NCBI GenBank assembly: GCA_034401795.1
Contig: CM067369.1
Location: 182,505,445-182,569,444 of the forward strand
Source: Chaetoderma sp. LZ-2023a
Taxonomy: Eukaryota > Mollusca > Caudofoveata > Chaetodermatida > Chaetodermatidae
Reading direction: 5' to 3'
DNA length: 64,000 nt
In this document: in pieces, positions 26,201 through 38,200 of the stretch
Layout: the number at the start of each line of letters is the position of its first letter
Position numbering within the stretch: the first letter of the stretch is position 1
Program-made: the position numbers and the translations under genes
The notes under the pieces: model-generated
What the model saw: the letters and a program-made list of their open reading frames with translations, nothing else
What the model was told of the DNA's origin: nothing
Databases searched by the model: none

Positions 26201-29200
26201 TCCAATCTCTCTTTCAAAAGACAAGATCTGTTTAAACTTCTTTACCAGAACCAGAAAATCTGCCTATCTGGGAATGATACTATTTGATGCTTAATCTGCA
26301 TGCGGCAGAGCAAATTCTGTAAATGAAACCATGAAAACAGAAAAAAACTTTAATCATTCAATCATTACATAGACAATAGAAAACGGTGTAAATGAATTGA
26401 TATAGTATGAATGGAGTAGTGACTATCGCTATATTTATTATATTTTAAAAGCGCCAGTGATGCGTTATAAGCATGGATATAGACTGAATAAATTAATACG
26501 TAAATAAGCGGAAAGAAAATTATTTTTGGAAATTTGATGATTGAAATTTTAATCAACCAGCCCTTAGTTTTCATTAAAGGTTACTTTATTAGAGGCAATC
26601 ACCAAATAGCACAGCAAACTTAGAATCAATTTGAATGCATATTTTAATTCAAGGATTATGCATTACAAGTTCAATGGGATTTTGATGGCGAATTGACCGC
26701 TAGTCCGTAGGATAATAATAATGAGATTTATTGGGTAATTCAAAAACCTGATGAACCACTCAACCAATCTAGAACTTACATTATGAATTGGTTGATTGGT
26801 TACTTAGGCCTTGGAACTAAAAACTAACTAAGTGTACATGATGATTGCTGAATGATTGTTAGTTATTTGAACTTGGACAAACGACGTATTAACAACAAAA
26901 TGAAACAAATATTCAATCAATTTAAATAGAAATATTTCAATAATAAGTATGAAAATTTACTTATAGATATTTTGAACTTTGGTTACATAAGTAAAAATCT
27001 GGGCAGTCTATGAACCACGCGAGTTGGTCGGAGTGTATGGTAAATAATTGTGAGAAATCACAGTTAAAAGTTAGATACCTTGAATATGCTGAATACAGAA
27101 GTCTGGTCGTGGAATGAAGGCGAACAGATGAAGACCCGATCTGTTGTGGCACCGGGAGTGAAAACGCACACGTGAAGAAACAGATGACGAAACCAGAAGA
27201 ATGTTCTGTATTCCGAAATAGAAACGATACGGTCGAAGGCACTAAGATGATTTGTAAGATAACTCGGCTTAGTAACCGATACAGAAGATCGAAGCCGAAA
27301 GATGGCGGAGAATCGAAAAGATGAGAGCAATCGCTAATAAAGTCTGAACATTTCAGAAAGATGAAAGCGTTATGAAGATGACGAGATTGATGACATCACA
27401 GGTAGAAAAGATAGAGTTCTACCTACCCAAACAAGGTACCAGGTTCCGCTTGCTTTGGGATTTGGTCTGAAGTTGATGAGATTGGTGACGTCACAGGTAG
27501 AGAATTTAGACTACTACCCACCCAAGCAAGGCACCAGGTTCCGCTTGCTTTAGGATTTGGTTTGAAGACGATTAGATTGATAACATCACGAGTAGATAAA
27601 ATTGACTGATGATGATGATTACATTGAGGCGAAACGGGCACACTATTACGTTAACATTTTTACATCGTGAGTTCGTGGACTCTTGAAAATAAGCGTCTCC
27701 TAGATGACGTGTGAGTCGCTTAGAGATATGTTTCGAACTGATGAGTGGGAGTTGGAGATTTTCCCACCAAATCACTGTCACGTGATTGATGAACGAGCAC
27801 ATGGTTTGATGTAAAAATGCGCCTACGTTCATATAATGCCTAAAGACGGTGACAATCTTATCATATAAAAATTTGATAAATCTCATTGGAAAATAGAAGC
27901 TCAAAAATAATAATTATACAAGAAAAGTTAATAATTATAAAATTAAATTGACCAATATAATAAAATCTAGAGGAACTATTTTCCAATCATAACGGCGTCA
28001 ATCATGTACAATGAATGTGTCATGTTAATTTCAAGTAATATTGATGCCTGCTCTACCGTACAAACATCGACTTCAAAAACACTGGATCGATCAATAATTC
28101 ACCGAGTTACATAGTGAGATGGACTTAGGCCGCCAGGACAGATCAAACAATTCTATACTCTGTGGTAATCAGTTACAGCCAAGAACCTAATTAGCATATG
28201 ATTTGGGAACTACCCGATCAGATGTTTATTTCATGATTATAGGTATGGAATACATGGACAGTGGAGCGGGAATAAATGGTAATACTGGATTAACCCATCA
28301 TGTCCATGTTCCCTAAATTAATTAAATCATGAATAGACTGACGTCACACATGTACTGTGACATCACACATCATACATTTGTTGAGCAATGTAACTAGTTA
28401 CATTTCAGTTACTTTGCATAATGTAACTAAAGTTACATTTCAGTTACATTAGTTACTTTGACTGATAATTATTATGAAGGACTATGTGACATCAATGTCA
28501 TCATAAAATGTGTAATGTAGTCAACCAAATTGAAATATATAGTAGAAACAAAATACCACTATAACCACTGATATAATACTGACACAACTGAATCTATTTC
28601 AGATATAAAATATAAAACCTACTGAAAGTTCTTGAATAAATTTGACTGAATTTTGTTGCTGCCATATGCAATAACAAATTTCAATCACCTTGTTTCCAAA
28701 ATAATGACACTAGTTTAATTCCACAGCCTTCATAGATTTACATATATATTTCTTCCTCTAACCCTTTCAACCCAGACATGCCATATAACAAACATTAATC
28801 TTATTGTAAGAAATAATTGATTGTGAATGTTTTGAAACTAATTTGACTGAAATCTTTGCTACCATAGGTACATGTACATACACGTATCGACATTTTTCAG
28901 TGAAATTAGTTTGTGTTCAACAGATTTCTATAGAGCATTGACTTTATATGATAAGATAATCTGCCATCTACCATGGAGCAATCAATATAACAGTTTCCAA
29001 AGGTCCATCAGCTTTGATGTTTGCTTAATTTCAAATAGGAATTTAAATATTTTGAAAATAATTTATTACTTTCATTAGTTGCAATGGCAAATTGATTCCG
29101 ATTAGATAATCTGCTGAGTACTTTATACTTAATACAGTTGTAATTTTACTTTCAAAAGCTGGTGCTTCATATGGCAGCAACAGGTTTTTAGGTCACATTT

Positions 29201-32200
29201 TCAAAATCTTCAACAGCTTTCCAGTACACTAGTTTAATTCCCCCGCCTTTATATTAAATTTTGTCTGCTAATACCAAAATGGTTGATGGCTTGACTTTTA
29301 TCAACACCACTGTCCTTTGATCTTTATCATCAGACCTATGTGAATTGAATTTAGCTGGAGTATAATTGCTGAGCAATGATATCCTAAGCTGGCCTAATCA
29401 ATAGTATATAAAGAAAAGAACAGGACATGCTGTTAACACATACTGTGGCAGATTTTAACTTTCTTTACAATTCAACATTTGGTGTTTTTAATCCTTTTAA
29501 CACTAAAGCTGGACAAAACAGCTTTTGTAGTGGTTTTGAGAAATGTCCATTTTCAGACAGATGTAAGATATTTTAGAAAATTTACCACTGGAATGACTGG
29601 CTCAATAACTAAGCCAGTCATTTAAGTTGCAAATTTTCTAAAATAATCTCATGGTCAGTAAATGGATATTTTCTATGAGTAAACTAAAGCTTTCCTCAAC
29701 AAATTGAATCTTTAAAAGGTAACAGTTAATTCTATAATGATTTAGTAAACAACCTGTTTCTAAGCTACATTGTAGATTAATGTAAAAGCTTTATAAGATT
29801 TTGATTAAAGGTTGTTGTTGCCTGATGTAGAAATAACATTCAGATTATCATTGCTAAAATATCACATATACAGATATAGTGGGTTAACCATTTAATGGTT
29901 AAGATTTGTCAAGAAATGTCTATTTTGCAGGCTACAAGATTTATATTTGAAAATTTACCACTGGAATGACTGCCCCAATAATCAAGGCATTCATTCCAAT
30001 GGCAAATTTCTAAAATAAATATCACTGACGCTTGAAAATAAAGTTGTTACCCATGGCATCAATATCTTCCAGTAAAATATCATCAATATATTCAACAGCT
30101 TACCTGAATGATTACATTGAAATTGGGATATTGTAGTGTCAAGTGTATAACAGTGTATAACACAAACTAAGAAAATTGTAATAAATTTGGTAAAAATGTT
30201 TGAAATGTAACTGAAATTTCACTTACTTCTGCAATGTAACTGGTTACATTTCAGTTACTGTAACTAAAAAGATTCTTCAGTTGCAAGTTACTTCAGTTAC
30301 ATGAAAAATGTAACTAAGTTACAGTCAGTTACAAGTTAGTTACCCCAGCCCTGGTATTATATTTGTAATGCATTGTAATCTTTGCTGGGATGAAATGCAT
30401 ATGGCCTGTGGCATCCACACGTCTAAGAATGATGTCAGGTTCTCTTTGAAACAGTCTTATTGATATCGCGTACATGTGTGGTTTGTTTTCCTTACACAGA
30501 CATAGCAGTGAAATCTCTCTTTTCCCAACATAAATATCAGGAAAATAGACTACCTCTCCACGTTCCCCAATAACTATCAAAATATTGTGCATATGAACAT
30601 ATGATATGATAACCAATGGACCTTTCAAGTTTTAGCTATGCCCCACCCATGACTAGCTAAGCTCCATCCACACCTCGCTCATGTTGGGATCGATCTACCC
30701 CTGAACTCCCTGACTATCAATATCCTGAAAACTATACAGATAAGCTGTTGAATGTTTTTAAACTAAGTTGACTGGTTGTTGTTGCTGTCATAGTCCAGTT
30801 AAATTAGTTTCAAAATAATCAACAGAATGTTTATTAAATGGTAAAGACATACAATTCGTCGGACTGTTAAGCGTTAAAGGCGGACTAAATCGAGTCATTC
30901 ATGCCATAATTAATTATGGTATCCTACACGTCATGGAATTGATTATGACGTCAGATGATGGATGGATAAACTGGAAAGGTCCATTGTCATGAAGTGAAAT
31001 AGGAATTCAAGGATAGTCAATTAATGAATGTGGGTGCAATAATTTTGAAATTACAAATATAATACCTACTTAACTCTAAGCTTGCCGAATTTCTACTTGG
31101 TACAATTTCCATGGGGATAAACTCTGGATATGCTGAATATTTTCAAAACAATTTCACATAGTTTTAATCAAATTGTTTTCGAAATACTCAGTAGGTCCAT
31201 AGTTATTGGCCATTGAAGTTATTATCTGGAGGCTTGCAGCAGTCACACAGTTAATTGACCATTTAATGGTCAAGATTTGTCAAGAACATTTACATTTTTC
31301 TTATGAGTGCCAAGAGAAGATAATTTTTTAGGATTTAGCATGGGAATCCGAATGACTGGCCCTTTGAGTTCATCGTTTCAGTGATCAAATTTTATCCGGT
31401 TATTCCAGTGATAAATCTTCTAAAATGTCCTCTTGGACACGGCCCAGCACCACTTCAAAGGCTGATTTTTGGAGGCTTGACCGTTAAAGGGTTTATGAGA
31501 TGACAAAGATATTTCTGTAATACTTGCTAGGTAATGTGTAGTCTTATGCGCATTCATATTCATATAATATAGTCAAAATATAAATCTAACAACACATTCT
31601 TGTTCTGTAATGGTATAACTAAAGATTTGTGTCATGTTCAAAATGAAATTCTTAGCAAGTACATTACTAAATCTTGCGGGCAGACAAGAATTTGCCGAAA
31701 TAGCGTAAATACCGTACTGATATCTTGGGAGCCACTGGATGGGTAGGTTATCATGTCTGCAGCAAACTCATGATATCGGAGCTAAAATGATATAAAAAAT
31801 CAACCCGATCCATGATATCAAAAGTCTACGCGATCCACTTTGTGTTTGCATACATGTGGATATGATTTATATGATATCCGCAAATCCATGTTCACATTGC
31901 ATATCTTTCTCAGCGTGAAGCCCTGCCTCCATTTTTAGACTGATCTGAAGAAAGTACTTATCAATCATACACATACATGTTGTCTAAATCCACCATACAA
32001 CAGCATAAAGCCCATGCTGTCAGAACTCAGTTTTCAAAAATGGACATTTTCTTTCAGCGCTCTTATGATAGATATGTACTACAATGTAGATGCTGCCAAG
32101 CTCAGCGCTCTTATGATAGATATGTACTACAATGTAGATGTTGCCAAGAATTTGCAGCAGACAATGGACCTTTCCAGTTTTAGCTATGCCCCACCCATCT

Positions 32201-35200
32201 CTATCTAAGCTCCACCCGCACCTCATCCGTGTTGGGATTGATCAATCTCTGAACTCGCTGACTATAAATTTCCAGAAAACTACATTTAAGCTGTTAAATA
32301 TTTTGAACCTAATTGGACTGGCCGCTGTGTCCAGTCAAATTACTTTCAAAATATTCAATAGAATATGTATTAAATGGTAAAGACAAATAATTCATACATT
32401 TATGACGTAATGACATCATACTACACACCACTTAGCTGATTATGGTGTCATATGACGTCTGATTGATGGCTGGATACTGTGGAAAGGTGAATTGAGGATA
32501 AAGTGCAAACATACAAGTACATCTATTTCACGATTTTGTGTATTTTATTTTGACAGCTTATTTTGGCAGTTGTTTGAATTGCCTCGTCCACATAGTAATG
32601 TATTCATACTATGGTCTGTCTGTCATTCCTTCACTGCGGGGAAAGCTCTGGTGGAAGAGGTATATCACACGATTTCAGCTGGTGAGTCTCTAGGCTTGCA
32701 CACCCAATTACAGCACAGCTGAAAAATTACTTTGTTTCAATAATAAAATGTACTGTTGCTGAATATTGTGAACGTAATTGAATGGACTTTTCCGGTTTTA
32801 GTTATGCCCCGTCTAGCTAAGCTCCACCCACACCTCACTCGTGTTGAAATCGATCAATCTCTGAACACCCTGACTATCAATTTCCAAAAAACTAGACAGG
32901 TAAGCTGTTGAATATTTTGAAACTCATTTAACTGGGTGCTGTTGAAGGCAGCAACAGTGCCCAGTCAAATTACTTGCAAAATATTTAACAGCATGTTTAT
33001 TAAATAGCAAAGACATACAATTTATACAACATGTCAGACTCTGAGATTTGATGACGGTCTATATGGAACCCTTTGTGACGTCGTCATACACGCGCTGAGC
33101 TTATTATGACGTCATATGAGGTCAGATGATGGATGGATACTCTAGAAAGGTGAATTGAATTGGAAGACATTGCTGCCTAACATCGTGTTCAAAATCTTAC
33201 AATCCAATTATGTTCACAATATTGAACAGAATGTTTCTTAGATCGTGTTCAAAATTGTACTAACTGAGATATTTGTATTTTTGTTTGGAACCATGTTCAC
33301 TTATTTATGAGCTGTACTGTCCATGCACCGACTCCGAGATTGTTCCATAGCAATATACAGTTGTTAACTATTAAATGATCAAGCTGGCCAACACCGACCT
33401 TTGTAGTAGTCTTGGTCAATGTCCATTTACAAGCCAAAAGGCCATTTTGGAAAATTTACCACTGAAATGACTTGATCAATAACCAAGCCAGTCATTTCAG
33501 GGGTTAATTTTTAAAAATAGCCTTCTCTTGGCCTTGAAATGGACCTGGACTAAGCAAAACTCTTGCTTTTCTTGACCAATAAAGGGTTAAATACAACAAT
33601 GAAGTTAACCGTTTAATGCTTAAGAGTGATTAAGAAAATACAACTTTTTACTTAATCAATGTCCATTAGCCAGCCATGAGCCAAGGCAAGAGCATTTTTA
33701 GGTCGACTTTACGAAGTACAAATGTAAAACAAGCTATTGTAATACCCTGCAAGTCGTCCGGTGGCGTCGGTGTCCAATTTGCGTTTAGCTCAACCTTTAT
33801 ATTAAGTTTATATCTTATGTTTAGTTAGTCATAGTGGACCCAAACTTGGACACATGTTTCCTTATAATGACATGATATCACACAATGACCTTAGGTCAGA
33901 AGGTCAAGGTGTGACCTTGGTAAAAAAAAAAAAAAAAAAGGGGGGGGGGGGGGTGTTTTCAACATTAAAATTTTCCGGTTAGCTCAACTTTTTTGTTTAT
34001 GTCTCATGTTTGGTTAATCATACTGGACCCGAAGGTGGTCACATGCCTCCTTTTAATGACACGGCATCACGCAATGATGTTGATGTCAAAAGGTAAAGAT
34101 CAATGTAACCTTGTTTTTTCAACATTAACATTTTCCATTTAGCTCAACTTAGCAGTTTATATCTCATCTTTGCTTAAGCATATGGGACCCAAACATGGGC
34201 ACATGCTACCTTATAATGACAGGGCATTGTGATCTTTGTAAAAACTGTTCAACATTAACATATTCCGTTTAGCTCAACTTAACAATTAATATCTCAACTG
34301 TGGTTAATCATACTGGACCCAAACTTTGACACATGCGTCTGTATGATGAGGGGCATCACATAATGACCTTTAGGGTCAAAGCAATAAAGGTCAAGGGCAC
34401 TGGGACATTCATTGGTAAAAACTGCTTTTTCAATATTAACATTTTGCAATTATCTCAACTTAGCAGTTCATATCTCATCTTTGGTCAAGTATACTGGACC
34501 CAGCCATGGACACATACCACCTCCTAATTGGATGGCATCACACAATGATGCTGTGGTCAAAATGGCAAAGCTCAAGGTTATTATGATTTGTGAAATTGGT
34601 AAAAACATTTTTTCAACATTAACATTTTGTTTGGCTCAGCTTGGCCATTCATATCTCATGTTTGCTTAATCTTCCGGGACACATACTTGCTTATAAGGAG
34701 AGGGCATGACACAATTACCTTTGGGCTAAAGTGTCCAAGGTCAATATTATTGTGATATTGGTACCGCTAAATGACTCAGTATTAAAATCTTGCATTTAGC
34801 TCAGCTTAGTAGTTCATTTGACATGTTTTATTAGTGATACTGCACCCAAACTTAAAAGGCTGCTTCCTTATAATGAGAGAGCATGACACAATTTCCTTCA
34901 GGGTCAAAGATAATTGTGGTTTTTTAACGTTTTGTGTTTAGCTCACCTTCACTGTATATGTCTCATGTTTGCTTAATCATACTGGAGCCAAAGTTGGACA
35001 TATGCTTCTTTATACCGAGTTGGAATCACAACTGAACCCTTGGAGCAATATGTCACAGGTCAACATCACTGTTCTTTCTAAAATCTGATTTTTATCAAGA
35101 CTAACATTTTTTCTTTTAGCTCAACTTAGCAGTTTATATGTTTGGTTAGGCATACATGGCCCACATTCAGACACATCCTTATGACATGGCATGACACAAT

Positions 35201-38200
35201 CACCTTGGCATCAAATTGTCACCGTCAGTGTGATAATGAGAAAACTCAAGGATTTTCTCAACACAGTGCTGTAACTTTGTGAATTCCCTGATGCAAATGC
35301 AATTGAAAATCACTGAGGGCATGTGGATCTCAAGAGTCAGATGCCCTCAGTAAGCATGCCAATTTCTCGTGGTTAGTTAAAATATGAGTGCCTTGAATAT
35401 TTATAAATCCATAATTTGTTGATTTTTATCTAATATTATTGTATAATACAAATGCAATCTCAGAATGATGGTTAGTGAATCCTGATAAATGGCATCGTCA
35501 TACAATATTTTATAGTAATACAAGTATGTGTACCGATTTATTATATAACTTAGAATGTGAGCAGCCTAAGTTCAATGAGGGCACTTTCTTTTAATTTTTA
35601 CCATGCCCTGATGGCATTCATCTCTAAATGTTAAGTTACAGCACTGCAACAATAACATTTTGCTCCTTACCTCAACTTAGCAGTTCATATCTCGTGTTGT
35701 GTTAATAATGCTGCACCCAAACCTAGACACTTGCTAAGGAGAGGGGATAAGACAATTACTTTGGAGTCAAAAGGTTAATGGTCATGGTCATTGTTAGTAT
35801 TAATAAGCCATCTATATTTATTTTATGTTTGAAGTCCAGCTTCATAGTTCATTTCAGTCGTAAAGTCGAGCTTCGTGTTTGCATTGCAAACACATTTCTG
35901 GTTGAAACTTTACCACAGAAATGACTGGCGTATTTAGCAATCCCAGCATTCCAGTGGAATATTGTTAGAAATTGCCTTCTCTTGTCAAAATGCTTGGCAA
36001 GCTGCAAATTAAGGTTCTTCAAGACAACAGCGTCGGCTTGGTAATTAAAGGCTTATTTAAAGAGAATATTGCGCAACCATTGTGATGAATGGACCTTTCC
36101 AGAGTAATGATGTCATATGACATCATAATCAGCTAAGCGGCGTTTAGGATGACATCATAATCATTACGTCAAACTCTTAAAAGTCTGACACAAGAGTTGT
36201 ATGTCTCTACTATTTAATAAACATGCTGTTAAATATTTTGAAACTAATTTGACTGGGCGCTGTTGCCATTCAAAATAATACTGTCAGGGAGATGAGAGAT
36301 CGATCGATTCCAACTCGAGCGAGGTGTGGGTGGAGCTTAGCTAGAGATGGGCGGGGCATAGGTAAAAATGGAAAGGTTCATTGTCTGCTGAGATAAGGAT
36401 TTGTTCAATCATCACCTAGCATTATCAGTGTTACATTTATGGCATGCAAACACGCACCCACCCATGGATGCACAGCTAAAACGCTTATATTTGGAGTATT
36501 ATAATATTAGCTTTTTCTGTCTGTGCATTCGGACAACGTTCTTCATCTCTACTGAAGGAATGTTCACAAAGATTGAGTGGGGATCTCGACCCACCACCAA
36601 TGGATGAATCCAGTTTCTCAGTCAATCATGATGTTATAATCAACAAGGTTACATGTAGGTGGTCATATAATCAATTATATTAACCCCAACCATAGGCAGC
36701 AATAGCACCCAGTCAAGTTAGTTTCAAAATATTCAACAGCGTACCTGTATACATTGTACTGTATAGTTTTCTGGAAATTGAGATTCAGAGAGTGCATGGA
36801 TCGATTGAGTTCAACACGGCCAAAGCATGGGTGGAGCTTAGCTGGAGAGATGGAAGGGGCATAGCTAAAACTGGATTCCTTCACTGATTCATGTCACCAA
36901 CGATGACAGCCATGGTGACACCATTATTGTCTCGCCTGCGAAGCAGAATCGAAACATAGGTATCACTTTTCTGGCGGAAGCGTAAACTTTTAAGTTAAGT
37001 TTATATCTCAGCAATGCTTGATCCAATTGGAACCAAACTTGGGTGCATGGTAATATACATCAAAAGGAAGCAGCCCGCCCAGGAAAAGGCCATGAGGTCA
37101 ATGTTACAGGGGTCAAAGGTTACAGTATAATCTTTGTTAATATTTTACGTTAAGTTTTTGCGTTAAACAAAGGTTATTGCCTTATATCTCAGCAATGCCT
37201 GATCAAATTGGAACCAAACTTGGGTACATGGTGATATACATCAAAAGGAAGTAGCATGCTGATGCAGACATCATGCGGTCACGGTTATGGGGGTCAAAGG
37301 TCACGGTATAATCTTTGTTAATATTTTACGTTCAGTTTTTGCGTTAAACAAAAGTTATTGACTTATATCTCAGCAATGCCTGATCCAATTGGAGCCAAAC
37401 TTGGGTACATGGTGATATACATCAAAAGGAAGCAGCATGCTGATGCATACATCATGAGGTCAAGGTTGTTGGGGTCAAAGGTCATGGTATAATATTTTAC
37501 GTAAAGTTTTTGCATTAAACAAAAGTTATTGACTTATATCTCAGCAATGCCTGATCCAATTGGAACCAAACTTGGGTACATGGTGATGTACATAGAATGG
37601 AAGCACCCCACCGATAAAGCGGTCATAATGTCACGGTTATGGGGTCAAAGGTCACAGTATAATCTTTGTTAATATTTTACGTTAAGTTTTTGCATTAAAC
37701 AAAAGTTATTGCCTTATAGCTCAGCAATGCATGATCCAATTGGAGCCAAACTTGGGTACATGGTGATATACATCAAAAGGAAGCAGCATGCTGATGCAGA
37801 CATCATGAGGTCAAGGTTATGGGGGTCAAAGGTCATGGTATAATCTTTGTTAATATTTTTAAGTTTTTGCATTAAACAAAAGTTATTGTCTTATATCTCA
37901 GCAATGCCTGATCCAATTGGATACATGGTTACCTATAATGATAGGATGCAACATGATGATGTTGGGGTCAGAAGGTCAAAGGTCAATATCACTGTGACCT
38001 TGATACAGAACTCTGTTTTTTTCAACATTGTTTTTGCGTTTAGCATAACCTCTCGGCTTATATTTCAGGATTGGTCAAGCCTATTGCAAGTAAACTTGGA
38101 TACATGGTTACCTATAATGATAGGATGCAGCATGATGATATTGGGATCACAAAGTCACAGGTCAAGGTCACTGTGACCTTGATACAGAACTCTGTTTTTT

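Larger units (their letters stand above)
25353..30353. mobile_element. hAT-like element 1 (no transposase recognised), ~5.0 kb
   Basis: Ends CAGGCCTGGGGT (25353) and ACCCCAGCCCTG (30353) form terminal inverted repeats of the CAGGGCTGGGG type. Flanks are CTATTATA (25345-25352) and GTATTATA (30354-30361), seven of eight bases alike, as expected for the 8-bp duplication of hAT transposons. Both ends carry repeated GTTACATTTCAGTTAC-type subterminal motifs; an extra block of them at 28380-28465 suggests internal rearrangement. I find no transposase, so it looks non-autonomous. Later MITE insertions lie in its right third. Confidence 0.75.

Noticed and set aside
33920..33953. Poly-A followed by poly-G as a retroposon tail
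   Set aside because: It lies within a G1 monomer with the same text on both sides, so it looks like a homopolymer expansion, possibly with assembly error.
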